60,000 nucleotides of DNA, taken from contig OU612073.1 of the NCBI GenBank assembly GCA_914767715.1, forward strand, positions 22,694,001-22,754,000, written 5' to 3'. Positions 23,801 through 51,929 of the stretch are shown one piece after another. Under the pieces are notes generated by a model. It was not told the DNA's origin. It did no database searches and worked only from the letters and a program-made list of their open reading frames with translations. Both the position numbers and the translations under genes were made by a program. The stretch is from Membranipora membranacea (lineage: Eukaryota; Bryozoa; Gymnolaemata; Cheilostomatida; Membraniporidae). Numbering within the stretch: position 1 is the stretch's first letter; each line of letters begins with the position of its first letter.

Positions 23801-26425
23801 GCAGTAATTACCTACAGTCTACCTGTTACAAGTTGTGATCACATAAGTAAACTTTTGTGTGATTTAACCCATTAATTATGAGAACACTATAAAAGTAAGA
23901 GCCAGTGCTCACTTACCAATGAAACTATGATAACAAATGCCCACATGTAAATAAAGAAATAGTCTCCTCCCATCTTAATAATGTATATCAGTCCCGACAT
24001 CACTGGTATGCTTATGGCCTGCATCACTATAAAGGATTTAATCTGATCCTTCAGGAAGAAGCCAGCTGTCTACAAATAATAAAACATGAAGGCAATATGT
24101 TACGCGGATGGATTGGAAAAAGTGATGAAATAATTCAGTGTTCATGTAATCTGGATATAAATACCTGTATTGAAGGCCACATCGTACAATGTATCATACT
24201 ATCATACAAGGATATGGTATGAAATAGGAGGAAACAATATTTGTGAAATTTAATACCCCCATTTCCTCTTGTTAAATACTTCATACCTGATAATAATTAC
24301 ACAATGGCAACCGGCGCTGTCAAATCTCTATAAATCTTTACACCAGGCTATTCAGATTCAAAGTTTATGGTAGGGTAGACAAAGTGACCATTGATTCATA
24401 CTAAATGAGGCAATCCAAGGACAGAGCTAGGTTGATATATAAAATGTACTTTACAATCGATTTAAATCAGCCTCATCTTCTGACGGTCAAAGTTTGGACT
24501 AAAACTACAAGTTTACCTGTTTGTTGAAGCCGTGTTTCTCTTCTACAACAAATGTACTGTACACACTCCACGGCATACCGATAATAGAGGTGAATACAGC
24601 ACCGATGAATGAGAACACAGCTGAGTGAGTGATCTGTCAACCAAGAGAATAACAGCATCGTACACACATACATACATCGATCCAAAACGCCAAAATATAA
24701 ACATACCCAGCAATTTATCGTTACTTTATCAGTGGGTGAAGACCCAAGCTTAATATAACCGATGTCATACTAGAACAAATTATTATAACTTTTAGCCTCC
24801 ATAATGAACCCCAGTTATATAATAATTTACAGTAAACTTTATTATTATGAAATCTTTATACACACCTCATATTCTCTAGAATCATAGCCATACTTTTCCA
24901 TCAGATCTCCGGAGAATCGCCATAATAGAGGTAAACCGCCCAGAAACAAAATTATCTACAAGTACAATTTAATATTGCATAAGTATCAATCTCACTTCCA
25001 TTGTATCAAAAAAGTTTCAATATCCTGAGCCATAGGGGAAGGCGGGGCACGTTGAGCCGTGGGGCACGTACCCCGCCTTCCCCTAAGCAAGCCCTAATTT
25101 TTCACCATTTTAACAAAATAATGAAAGAATCAACTGTAATGTGAGGAAAGACACCAGCAGCTAGAAGTTGGCCAGTATAACCAATAGACCCAGAGGGCCA
25201 ACGAAAGTAAGAAGAAGACACATATAAATAGAGGACACCTCAATAGAAACATGGTGAAAAGTTGTAAAATTTTGCCAGTTGATTTCGGAGACACCAATCT
25301 CACAGTGAGATGTTTACTATTGCTAACTTGGAGAATGGACACCTGTTACTTCTCAGCCCACAGCTCTTGTCAATAATCGTACTGCGTTTGATTCAGCAAT
25401 ACAAATCATGTCAAAATCCTACTAATTCTTTTATAAATTCAGCAAAAAATATGCATTATGAGTACTATCTGAATCGAAAAAAGTGATATTATTTACCAAC
25501 CGTGGTCTCAACCTGGCTGTAAAGCCCATGAATCAGTCCAAAGTTTGTCTTGTCCAGCTGATATGTTCTAGCCTTATCGAATGTCTCTTGATCCATGATT
25601 GACTCAACCTCTGAAGGAACTTTAGCTGCATTGCTGTATATTGAGCGCTAAAACAGTGTAATATTGGCATGGTAAGTACAATATGAGTGTGTGGCGTAAA
25701 ATATAAATAGATTTACTCTACACTGAGGCATGGTGGTACGACAGAATTTAAAACTTTCAAAACGACTGATGTAATAAAGTATGGAATGGATTACAAGCAT
25801 CTCCTTTCATCACACAGTTGATAAGTGTAATCAGGGCCATTTGAATGATTATTTATCTCACAAACATTGTACTGGTTTTAAAATTTCTGTTTCATCGTCC
25901 TTGAGGCCTTGCGGGTAATTTAATTATCAATCTTGCAAACATTTGTTTAAACCTTCGCAGATGAAAATAAAATCTAGAAAAGATCACATAAATAAATATT
26001 ACGTACATTAATGACGTAAACATAGTCATATATATATGAATATAAAAACCATGAGTTGAAGAGAAACTTCTTACAAACATACACCTAACTCCTTGCATGG
26101 ATACACAGACAGAGTCACTGACTACACTTTTACAATTGTTTTCTATCAAGGATTTGAAGGAAAAGTCGTCACTTGGACCTTGTCATGAGTCCTGAAGTTG
26201 AGTCTGAATTCCATTTCTATTTGTCATCATCTTCCCTTGACACAAATCATCATTATCAAATCTATCATCATTAAAATCTACTTACAACAACTCAATACGC
26301 TACTCAGTCAGGTAACTCACCTGTCTAATAGTGAGGTATGTCTCCCAGAGATACACAATCCATATAAATCCTAATACAGATAAGAGTATATAGTTATCAT
26401 CTAGTTCTATCAATCCTGGCTTCAT
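8867..26425 (-). CDS. ZMPSTE24: CAAX prenyl protease 1 (ZMPSTE24/STE24), complete, ten exons, 474 aa
   Basis: Minus-strand exons in order are 26321-26425, 25501-25647, 24866-24955, 24517-24633, 23917-24069, 23217-23358, 22756-22904, 22113-22271, 9670-9813 and 8867-9085. They sum to 1425 bases with all phases matching. The product is a multi-spanning ER/nuclear-envelope zinc metalloprotease that trims farnesylated CAAX proteins. Visible family signatures are [12 protein letters not shown] near the start, [27 protein letters not shown], the [20 protein letters not shown] block, the HELGH zinc motif at about 336-340, and the third ligand Glu in [11 protein letters not shown] at about 416. Length matches the human protein (475). 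The second exon's donor must be read as ACG|GTTGGT, not the more obvious GTAAAT four bases on, to keep frame and family alignment. The penultimate intron (9814-22112) contains another gene on the opposite strand. A possible acceptor just upstream of the ATG suggests a 5' UTR intron. Confidence 0.95.
9081..9220. repeat. Diverged 70-bp tandem duplication spanning the last ZMPSTE24 3' splice site
   Basis: TCAACCTACAATACA at 9081 recurs at 9151, and the following bases (ACAGTACTA-GCATCTACAA) also recur with substitutions, giving a period of 70 bp. The first copy contains the acceptor of the final ZMPSTE24 exon, so the second copy carries a duplicate acceptor-like sequence about 70 bases upstream in the intron. 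Confidence 0.75.
9814..13039. other. Large ZMPSTE24 intron, left of the nested gene
   Basis: This is mostly featureless AT-rich sequence. The only coding-like patch is plus strand 10105-10189: after an ACAG acceptor-like site an ATG at 10109 opens 27 codons that reach a weak GTAATA donor at 10190. It could be an upstream or alternative exon of the nested gene, but support is weak. The rest shows nothing recognisable. Confidence 0.4.
13121..13222 (+). repeat. 19-bp tandem repeat carrying consensus 5' splice sites
   Basis: The unit ACAGAGGGTGAGCGGTAAT is repeated five times (13121, 13140, 13159, 13178 and 13197) with a partial sixth at 13216-13222. Unit 3 differs slightly. Each unit contains AGG|GTGAGC, a consensus plus-strand splice donor, and TAA in one frame. 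The array ends one base before the nested gene's ATG at 13224. Confidence 0.92.
13224..19366 (+). CDS. Unrecognised Ser/Pro-rich coiled-coil protein nested in ZMPSTE24 intron, 665 aa
   Basis: Exons are 13224-13304, 15811-17310, 17763-17902 and 19090-19366 (TAG), with phases matching throughout. The ATG at 13224 is the first Met after an in-frame TAA inside the adjacent repeat. A TTTCTAG acceptor at 13039 suggests that a leader exon begins at 13040. The protein starts with [21 protein letters not shown] long low-complexity, basic, Ser/Pro/Gln-rich region follows (about 45-500; e.g. [15 protein letters not shown]), then a short conserved-looking segment ([15 protein letters not shown]), then a Lys/Leu-rich coiled coil at about 592-637 ([17 protein letters not shown]). 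No signal peptide, membrane segment or enzyme motif is seen. The composition suggests a cytoskeletal or adaptor protein, but that is inference and I do not recognise the family. The last 25 or so residues after the coiled coil are less certain. Retention of the second intron would extend the frame to 17463. Confidence 0.8.
18833..18873. repeat. Perfect 14-bp inverted repeat (hairpin) in nested-gene intron
   Basis: ACCAGTAGATAATC (18833-18846) and its exact reverse complement (18860-18873) flank a 13-base loop, within the third intron of the nested gene. Confidence 0.9.
19367..22112. other. ZMPSTE24 intron, right of the nested gene
   Basis: No confident gene is present. It contains an inverted-repeat cluster at 20840-20893. 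A tiny exon-like patch at 21400-21432 (ACAG acceptor, eleven open codons, GAG|GTAGGA donor) cannot be tied to any model. The rest is AT-rich and featureless. Confidence 0.45.
20840..20893. repeat. Nested inverted repeats built on ACAGAGTAAGGAT
   Basis: CACAGAGTAAGGAT at 20840-20853 is exactly complementary to 20880-20893. An inner copy gives a second perfect hairpin, AGAGTAAGGAT / ATCCTTACTCT, separated by two bases at 20843-20866. ATCCTTACTCTGT recurs at 55116-55128, beside another inverted partial copy, so this may be a dispersed fold-back element. Confidence 0.8.
25033..25085. repeat. GC-rich fold-back element with about 20-bp arms
   Basis: TAGGGGAAGGCGGGGCACGT is followed by a short spacer and then the reverse complement of the arm with one mismatch. 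It stands out as strongly GC-rich inside an AT-rich ZMPSTE24 intron. It could be a miniature transposon or transposon end; no target duplication is evident. Confidence 0.8.
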
Positions 26426-27357
26426 ATCTGCTCCTCTGTCCTACCAACACAATGAGTATATTATGACAGATCAGGTACAACAATGTTTTTTTTTCAAGAA
26501 ATAATTATAAATTGAAAAGGAAAAATCTAATGTGAATTATTATCCCTCCACTCACAAAGAGATATAGAAGCATTGACCAATCAAAATGGTTTCCTACTAA
26601 TGATAGATGATAGATGAGTTGTTACTGCTGCACATTTTACTGCTTAGCAACAGATAAACAGGTGCTCCTGCTTTTCTGACTAACTTAGAGCATGGAAATT
26701 GGATTGATTCTACAGTCAAATTGCACTGTCTAGATCACTCCATATCATATTCTAGAAGACAAGGATCCATTGCATCAGTTGGTGAGGTAAGTGATATTTT
26801 TCAGTATTTTAAAATGTATCAGATCATGGCAATCTAAGTTTTATCTCGCCAATATTTTTGTTAAAAATTGTGTGACAAATAAATAATCAATCAATCAATC
26901 AGATCATCTTCAAACAAGTCAAGTTTATATTATTTCCCTCAGCTAGGTGGTACTACCAGTTGCTTGGGTTTAGTTACTCATAGCTCCTTGAGTTTAGTAT
27001 ACTATTGCTCCTTGATCTTAGCCATCACTTCTGAATTTAAGAAACACTCCTCAAAACTGAGAAAACTTGATAGATGTGGTGGAGAGCATTCAATAAACCA
27101 TCAACCATGATGTGAAAAATCAATCATTGTCACACCACACCACTTTTCTGCATACTGCTGTTATGTTTGAATACATCATGGGTGCTTCATTTTGGCCATT
27201 AACTCTCTTCACCGCCAGAAATTTCGATCCTTCGCTGGCATGGTATGACCATGTATCCAAACAATCCATACCACATTCCATAATTCTGGGAATTTCGGAC
27301 ACAATGTACATACATGTGAAACACTGTATTTTGTTTTACAGTCACTTCGGTCGAAAT
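26426..27357. promoter_or_regulatory. Head-to-head intergenic region, candidate bidirectional promoter
   Basis: The start codons of ZMPSTE24 (minus, 26425) and the VWA gene (plus, 27358) are 932 bases apart and diverge, so both promoters should lie here or close by. An acceptor at 27342 shows the VWA gene has at least one upstream leader exon, further crowding the region. A short CAAT-rich run (AATCAATCAATCAATCA) lies near 26884. No clear TATA box could be assigned. Confidence 0.4.
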
Positions 27358-30300
27358 ATGGCGAACAAACCGACATTGTTTGACGATGTTGCGGAACGCA
27401 ATGTCACTTTCCTCCTGGACACATCAGGAAGCATGTACAGCAGGCTTCCAATTGTAAAAGAACATCTGAAGGAATACCTGCAAAAGTTAGCATTTAGAGG
27501 TCAGTGTTGACGACCATGGAATAAATACTTATTTTGTCTTATAATTATACTTGTGTCAAGCTTAATTGTAATGAAAGCCATCATCACATCGGGTATCAAC
27601 CCATCAGACTGTCATCTAGATTTGCTCTTCCTCTCAGACATTTAGTCAATCAAAGGCCATTGAATCCTTAGTAAGTTAATTATAGGTACATGTGAAATCT
27701 CTGTCAGTCTATTAAACTCTAATCTGGTTACATAAATCAATAACATAGCATGACATTATTGTTATTGATATTGATTGTCTTTTTATATCTCACCGTCACC
27801 AATGTCAACATCACAGCTGGCTATTATTTTAATGAAAATGCTGCCTAAGTTTTGCAAGCAAATAAATCGAGCATCATTTGTAATTTAATTTCCATTCAAC
27901 ATCATATTCAAGATCCTATTGGCCTTCATGTTTCTGAAGACCCGACAGGTTTTTCTGTATCCCTTATTTTTATGAATTTGTCTCATAATGAATACATGTT
28001 CCGCATATAAGCCGAAACATCACCTACGTCATTCGTCATTGTAGGTGGTTGCAAGTTCAACATGGTTGAATTCAGTACTACAGTAACACAATGGTCCGAT
28101 CAAATGGTGCAATGTCTTCCAGAAACAGTAACAGTAGCATCAGATTGGATAAATGCACTTGAGGCCAAGACAGGTACTAACACCGAGTCCGCTCTGCTCG
28201 CTGCTTACAACGATGATGAATGTGAGGCTGTGTATTTGGTCACAGATGGTCTGCCTGACTCTAAACCTAGTAACATTCTAGACAGAGTGGCTTATGTTTG
28301 CCGAGGCAGACCCTGCCACTGTATTTATCTAACAGGTGCTTCTGTAGACAAAGAAGCGAATAACTTTCTCCAGGACTTAGCTACTGACACTTATGGCTCT
28401 TTTATGATTGTCACTGTCACTAACCACGGATCTATCGAGAGGATAACTCCAGTATATAAAGCTTCACACTCGGGAACCGGTGTCATTAGAACTGTCAACA
28501 AACAAATATATGCCGGAACTCAAAGACAATGCAGTGTCACATCAACTTTAGATCATCCACCAGCAGTCACTACAGTATTGAATGGTAACACTTTGCTTAC
28601 CACACCTTATCCCTATGGATTACCTGCATACCCACCAACAGCCCCTGCTGTCACAGCGGTCCCACCTTACACAATGGTGCAGGGACCACATCCGGGAGTC
28701 GCTTACCCCCATCCTTTAGCTGTCGTTCCTGGACCTAGAGTCTACAGCGATGAGTCTGGAAGGGTTCTGAAGGTGCCATACTTCAACCAAGCTTGGGCTC
28801 AGTGGTACCAACCCTACCTGTGGGCTAGATATAGAACAGCAAGGTAAAGTGTCCAATATCACATTATTTCCTCTTCAGACTTGCTTTAATGAAATTCAAA
28901 ATTATTATTTATTTCCTTCTGTGTTGGTGTATTAACTTGCATCCACCTGACCCGCATCCGCTCACGATCATGTGGATTAAAATATTTGTCGCAATCACTG
29001 CGTGGGGTTTTTGAGCTGATATGAAATTTATATTTACGATGGCAACCGAAAACAATGTGTTCCCCATCAAATCACCGTCCATGCTGCCTCATGAGTCTTG
29101 TTCTGTACTGTTTACTGCATGTTCACATTATGACAGATCTTGGCTGAACCTGACAGATGATTTAGATGGAGCTTTGTCCAGTATGCACATATCTCCAGCT
29201 GCAGGTGCCCTGCTTATTGACAAACCAGTGTTAGCCAGGCACACATCAGATGGTCTCTACTACAATGGGCGTGTTAAATCACAGGTTAGTATCCTTTTTA
29301 GCCAACATCATAATATGAATTTTGTCGCTTCACAAAGATTGAAGATTTTATGGCTTTTAGAAAATGGCAAGCAATCTTTAGATTTTCATATTTGAAAATA
29401 ACATATTATTTGACAGGAGTCCATGAAAAAGCCTGTTTGTACATTGACATTTTGGTTTGACTTTCCCATAATAAAGAGCTGTCAGCAAAGCAGCACAAGT
29501 TTTGCTCAATATTTGCTATCCTAGATTATTGGATTTGCTATGTACATAGCAACTACGTGAATAAAACAAATCCATTAGACGTAATCTTAATGTGCCAACA
29601 TTCTAACTAAAGCTTTACATAAACCAATCTAATGCTGAGAAAATTGAAGTACTCAAATAAATATCAGTCACACAATGTTGTATAACTCTACACCTTAATC
29701 TGTTTACATTGATATTTTTCTTTACCCAAACACTCAATAGCTGCTGGCTGATATGTGAATAATGTTTGTTTGCTGCCGAGGTGAAGTGGCTGCAAATTTT
29801 ATCCCATGACAACAATTTTCTCAAGTGGCTTTTGATTGACATTCATCAGCAAAATAAATCCTACTTACTCATGTATCATTATGGGCCTAGTTTCAAAAAT
29901 ATATCACAATCAAGATATCATTAAAAAAAACTAATAATATGAGGCTGTAGCACAAAGTTGATATTTTGACATATCAAGACCACTGCTTAGCAATCATATC
30001 CCTATCCCATACGAGGACGGCTATCTCTATGATACAAGTAGACAACCTAGGTAATGATTCGTACAAAAATAAAGAGCTGCCATGATACCATTCTCATCAT
30101 AAAATCTAACTTGACTTTTACTACTCTCTACTCCCATATGATTTATTCTACAGATAAGTGATGACAGATTTTTGGTCGAGTTCGCTCCTTGTGAGAAGGG
30201 AGAGTTCAGTGAGACCACCTACCAGGAGACCTTTGTGTTTGACATTGTGCAGTGTGACGATGGCAGGCGTCACTCTATTATGAAGGGTGACAAGGTACTC

Positions 30301-33300
30301 GCACCCACTGAGATAGGATCAGAGTTATACGCCCCTGGTACAGTTATCGACGGACAAGAAGGCAGAGAAACATCGAAAGGTTGGATATATGTATATATAC
30401 CTGATATTTCATCACTAATATGTGTTTGCTCTGAATTGTTTTCGATGCAGCAACCAGAATTCAGGATTATTTGGATTTTTGTGAATAATGAGTCTAGTTA
30501 ACAGAGAAAAAACTTTACAAACTCTATACATATATTCGTATATATTATATATATTATTCTATCTTTGCAGATATTGAGAGCAGACAGTTGGTGGTGATGT
30601 TTGCGACAGGTAAGAGTGCTGACATCCAGACAGGTAAAGCTATATGGATAGACCAGTTGTTGTATGACAGAACAGCTTTTGAGCTGAAGCTTCCTCGTAA
30701 AACCAGACAACAGATAGTGGACACTGTAACCAAGTATCCTGAGGAGAGCTTGCCTGGTTACCCTGTATCCGGAGCTGACAGAGATCCCGCTGCCTGGGAG
30801 CTGCCAAGAAAATATCACCTGGGTGGTCAAGATGCAACATTCCAGCCTCACACTGGTGAGATATAAGTATATATGAAGTAATCCGATCTTGAGATAACTA
30901 TGAAATACACAAAACTCTGAGACCTATTCTTTTTCCATATTTACATTAGACACTTAAAGACTAGAAAAAACATTCAGGAGTGTGATTTTGAATGAAAACA
31001 TTTATCAAACCACATAATTCAATCCATTCAATCCATTACGAAACAAAAGATCCTTTGCCACGGAGTAATTCTTTCTCCTAGCAAGGGTAGATAACTAAGA
31101 TAATTTGATCTGTTTATTTCAACAAGAAACTGATTATGATTGACTAGGATGTAATGTTCATGTGCTAGCTAGTAACACTGATTATTTTTAATTGACATAA
31201 ACATGGCGGCGCATTTAGTTAGAGCAACACATATCTGCCCAATTTTAAATCAGGGTTTTGAAATATCTTGATATAACAATAAAAACATTCCTATGTTGTT
31301 AGGCCTTCAAATACACCGAGAGGGATATGAAGACTACAGACCTTACATGAAGGACCAATCACAGAGGTCAAGCACCACCAGGGAGGAGATAGAGAGGCAC
31401 ATACCTGGTACACACTACACTCAGAGTGAACTGGATAGGAAGGTAGAGGAACAGATCGACGCTCATAGACATGATCTACAGGCACACGATATCAGTGAAA
31501 AGAGAAAAAGGTAAATAAGATTATGTATCATTTTAGATCGAGTTTAACTGATTTACCTGAAATGCAGACAGTCTTGATCAAAATTGACAAGGTATGATAG
31601 GTTCATATTTCTATCGGACATTTACACTTTACAGATTTTTGGTTTGGCAAATCATAAATTTCTTCAAACTATATTCAGGCCTATATTCAGACAATGGGTA
31701 AAAATGAACAAGTTAATCACAATTTATCTTAGTTTAGTCTCAATTTTAGTTGCAGAAATTCTTAATGTGACCTTACAATTTTCAGGGATATTGAGCGTAG
31801 AAAAGAGATGATCAGAAGGCAAAGTCGTGAAGCGGATAGCAAAGAAGAGATAGACAAAGATATTTCAATATTAGAGGCAGAATTGAAGTACAAAATGACA
31901 TTGAGGGAAAAGGCCATGGAGAGGAAGAAGCATGAGATTGATGACGAGATACAACTGAAGGTTAGAGAGCGGGATCAGCTGATGGAGGACAGACGACTCT
32001 TGTTTGGATATCCTTCTGAGACTAGATTGTCCAGAGATAGGGAAAGGGCTCAACTCAGATCGGAGAGTATGGAGAGAGATAGAGCATGGGATAGAGAAAG
32101 GTCAAGGTCAGTAGAAAGATCAAGGTCACGGAACAGAAATAGGTCAATCTCACCGCCATCTTACAGAGCTATGTCACCAACAGCAGAGAGAGCTAGATCA
32201 AGGTCTCGACAATCTGGGTATCTACACAGATCAAGGTCCCGATCTCTGTCAACAGAACGAGCCCCGTCATTCGGTCACATCTCACCAAGGTCACCCAGAT
32301 CTCGTGCCAGATCTCTATCCCCAAGTCGATCAGTCAGCTTCGATGAGCGCCGCAACAGTCATCACAAGTACAGATACTATGAGGACCCTGACTACTATTA
32401 CGACAGCGGGTTTGGAGGCAGTGATGCTTCAGGTCTTAGAGACTCATGTACAAACACACCTATTATCAGGAATGGCAGAGAAATCAAACTAAAGGCAAGA
32501 AAGGATGAGAAACCAATGTGGAAATACTGGAACACTTCTCAAGCCAAAGACATCATAGATCCTCCTTATCATGAGCCGTATAGTGAATCAACAGTGGCTG
32601 AACCGCTGGAACTCAGAGATGCTCAGCTTAGAGCTGGAGGTAAGCGGTCTGATCAGGTGTATGATTACTTTACATAAGACGATAAACTACGCGCTACTAT
32701 CACAACATAATTACGATTGCGCTCACTGAATTCAAGATTTAGCAAGAGCTTTTTTTCTTCAAAACTTGGCGCTTGTATATTTCATATGCATTGTATTTGT
32801 TTATGCATATGCCAGCGTATGTCTGTTTATTTTCATGCATCGGCGCCTGCATCTTCATTTGAATTTGCTTTAGTTGTTGAATGGGGAGGCTCACACTTCA
32901 ACAAAGTTGTTCCCAATGGTAGAACCAATTACTGTGAACGATTTGTGAAAACAGCTCCACCGGCCGCCATGAAGTCTGTCAGTTTCCAAGGCAACTCCAA
33001 CGTGCATGTGGCGTCAGGATCTAACCTAGTCACTCATGTATCTCGGGGCGAGAAGAAGCTTAAGATGAGACAGAATGAATCACAGAGCAGGATACAGAAC
33101 ATGACTCCTCAGACTTACTATAGAGGCGGGGACACAGTCGGCCCTTCTATGCAGGTAAGGTAGTTAAATATTGTGAGGTGAGGACCTTCTTACTGCAGTC
33201 TCTTGCGTGCCAGTCGGATGACGTTAAGTTAAATCAAAATCAACAAAAATATTCACACCGGATTTCACACATTGCACATCAAATATTTTCATAACATCGC

Positions 33301-34710
33301 AACAACTGTATATATTAATCTCGATTCTTGTAACCATTGTAAAGCTTTAAAAGTTTTGGTTGCTTCTTTCCTCCAGGACTTCCACAGAGAGAGAGTGGCA
33401 GCTCAGATTGCCAGAGATAAAGCTCGGCCTGGTAACAGCTACACAAGACAGGTGAGGGTAGTTAAAAATTGATTTGAGTTATTCTGAATGAAAAGATTTT
33501 AACTTGGCTCATAAAATTAAAAGGATAATTTTGGAAACCAAGGAGGACACACATTAATCCGTACCAATTTTACTTTTTTTATACAGTATTAAACTTACAA
33601 ACCAATCAGCTACATTACTATGTACATATTTAACTGGTAGGTCAGCTCTGGGATTTGTGATTTAGTTTTCCGCTGATTTAAACGGGCATTTCTGTGTTTC
33701 GACGTTTTACATATTTTACCGGATGACACAACTTTGCTGGTTATCTGTGAAGCTTTTATCATTTGACTTGTACACACACAATGGCTGGCTACACACATAA
33801 TTATTTACATTTCCTAATCAACTGACTCTTATGCTCAGGCTTTCAGACAATTCTAATGATTGATTGAATCGCAACAATCAAACAATGTTCAAAATTCTCA
33901 ATAAATGTAAGATAAAAATTGAGCCAAAACGTAAGTTTGGCTTTATTTTCTTCTTTACTAGTTTGAAGCAAAACTGGCAGCAGCACAAACTGCACCAACA
34001 AACAGGAATGTCAGAGTACCAAATCAATCTAATAACAGCTCCTATCAGAAAGAGGTTAATGCTACCTCCTACAAAAGAGAGGTTGAGAGTAGAAACCAGG
34101 CTATGGGTAACATGTCCCGAGACCAGCAGAGGATCACAGCTATGACAGCAAGGCGAGGGGAGAGAGATATGCTACACGCTGCCAAACTTCAGCAGCAGAA
34201 CAATAACCAGAAGAGAAATGTCGTAAGTGCACTGAATTGTAAGTAGATATTAACATCACCTACTAACACCATCGACTGTGTCTGTTTGATTAATACCTGC
34301 AATCTCATTGTATCAACGAATAACTAAACAAACTTAGACTAGCTCTTGAAGTGTGTGGATGTGTATCTTACCAAAACCTCTTTATGCCATAGTATGTGAA
34401 ACCAAAAACAAGTTTGGTAGCACTGAATTTTATTTGAGTGACGCCTCACATTTGTACCCTGAATCAGGTACTATAAATGAAGTCTTTACTCTAGTTTTTC
34501 ATTACAAATCTGCAAACTACCACAATGTAACCTCTGATGATCGCACGTAGTTTAGCTTTCAATGTACGATGTTCTAATTCATTGGATGAATCATTGTTTT
34601 AGGAAGTGAAGACAGGCAGAGCGATGGATAGGGATATAAGAGTAACTAACCGTCTGATGGCCGAGATAGCTAAAGATAACGGCCGTGGAGGTTTAATGGC
34701 AGCAGTATGA
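27358..34710 (+). CDS. VWA domain + DUF4537-like + coiled-coil + SR-rich protein, 11 exons, 1128 aa
   Basis: Exons are 27358-27499, 28045-28843, 29137-29284, 30154-30379, 30571-30855, 31303-31510, 31786-32639, 32874-33154, 33377-33451, 33962-34222 and 34603-34710 (TGA), total 3387 bases with all phases consistent. The ATG at 27358 (MANKPTLFDD) follows an acceptor at 27342. Residues about 16-200 form a von Willebrand A domain with the metal site DTSGS (D21) and LVTDGLPDS. A Pro-rich linker (about 205-300) follows. A DUF4537-like module spans about 340-500 (VLARHTSDGLYYNGRV, then HSIMKGDKVLAPTEIG and YAPGTVIDG), as I recall from VWA3B and C11orf16 proteins. Residues 604-672 are a charged coiled coil. 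Residues about 685-785 are SR-rich (RSRSVERSRSRNRNRS), and the tail is basic and Gln/Asn-rich. VWA domains mediate protein binding. The family link to VWA3B is tentative and the function unknown. Confidence 0.88.
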
Positions 34711-35792
34711 TCATCACAAGATGCCTGCACCCAAAATAACAGGAGAAGCGATACCAGAAGAGATGTTACATTCCAGGGCTAGTTCAGCTGTATAATCTTC
34801 TATTCAGTCAAAAATCTGTTGTTCTCTCTGAGATTATGTTAATCCAAAGTTCCTATTCACCCCTAGGTCTTTCGGTTTCTTGAATTTGATTTTGTCACTC
34901 TTGTCACTCTTTGTTACTATGATGCTTCCCCAACGATTGGATTTGGCACTCTGATTCGCCTGCTTGTTATATATAGCACAGAGCCAAAAAAACTATTCCG
35001 CTTTTTATTCACTTTTAGAATTTGCAATCTCGTCACTACCAAAGTTTTTTTTACAAATTTATTGTAGTCCATAGGCTCTTCAATAATCTATACAATAATT
35101 TCTTCCGATAAGTTTATTTTGAATCTTGTGAGATCGTTGTTACAGATTATATGCAACCCTGATGCCTACCAAGTATAATTCCTGTGAGCTCAATATGCAA
35201 ACTGTGTTTACAAGTCCTTGTGTAAGGTGGCTATGCAGCGAATATTTTTATATCCATTAAACACAACTATATTATATTCATTTTTCACCGGGTTTTGTGT
35301 TGAAGTTGGTTTTCTTGATACTGAGAGACATAATTCTTTGATTTCTTTCTATAGATTGCTAGTATTGATATAAATAAAGATGTGGTACAAAAGTTATGTA
35401 TCCTTGTCATATAGCAGGAGGGGAAAGAGGGATAACTACCAGAAATAAAACATCAGAACCAACATCATAGAGAATTATGTTGATAATCAGGTGTTTCTAT
35501 AAATAATCACGTTACGTATATCTCAACAGAAAAAAAACATAAACAGAGATTCATAAGATTTGGTGCAAGTTGGAATTGTGGTCTGAACAATAGTGACTTG
35601 AAATGCCCTTTAGTCTGAAGATATCAACAGTGCAACAATGTCAAAGACTAATGCGACGGGTGAAGCATCCAATAGCCTAACCAAACATACATCAATAGTT
35701 ACATTGGTACATGATCTCATACATTAAAACTTAATCCTATGACTTTTATAAGAACACAGAGGGATGAACAGCTGGCCTGGGGGGAAAATCTA
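34711..35792. other. Convergent 3' flanks of VWA and mGluR genes
   Basis: No coding sequence is seen. A plus-strand AATAAA at 35373-35378 is a candidate poly(A) signal for the VWA gene. Minus-strand AATAAA motifs (plus-strand TTTATT at 35113-35118 and 35004-35009) are candidates for the mGluR gene. If used, the two 3' UTRs overlap by about 260-370 bases. Confidence 0.5.

Positions 35793-51929
<16,137 letters not shown>

Noticed and set aside
27112-27357. N-terminal extension of the VWA frame
   Set aside because: A TTTTACAG acceptor at 27342 and a good ATG at 27358 indicate that upstream codons are intronic.
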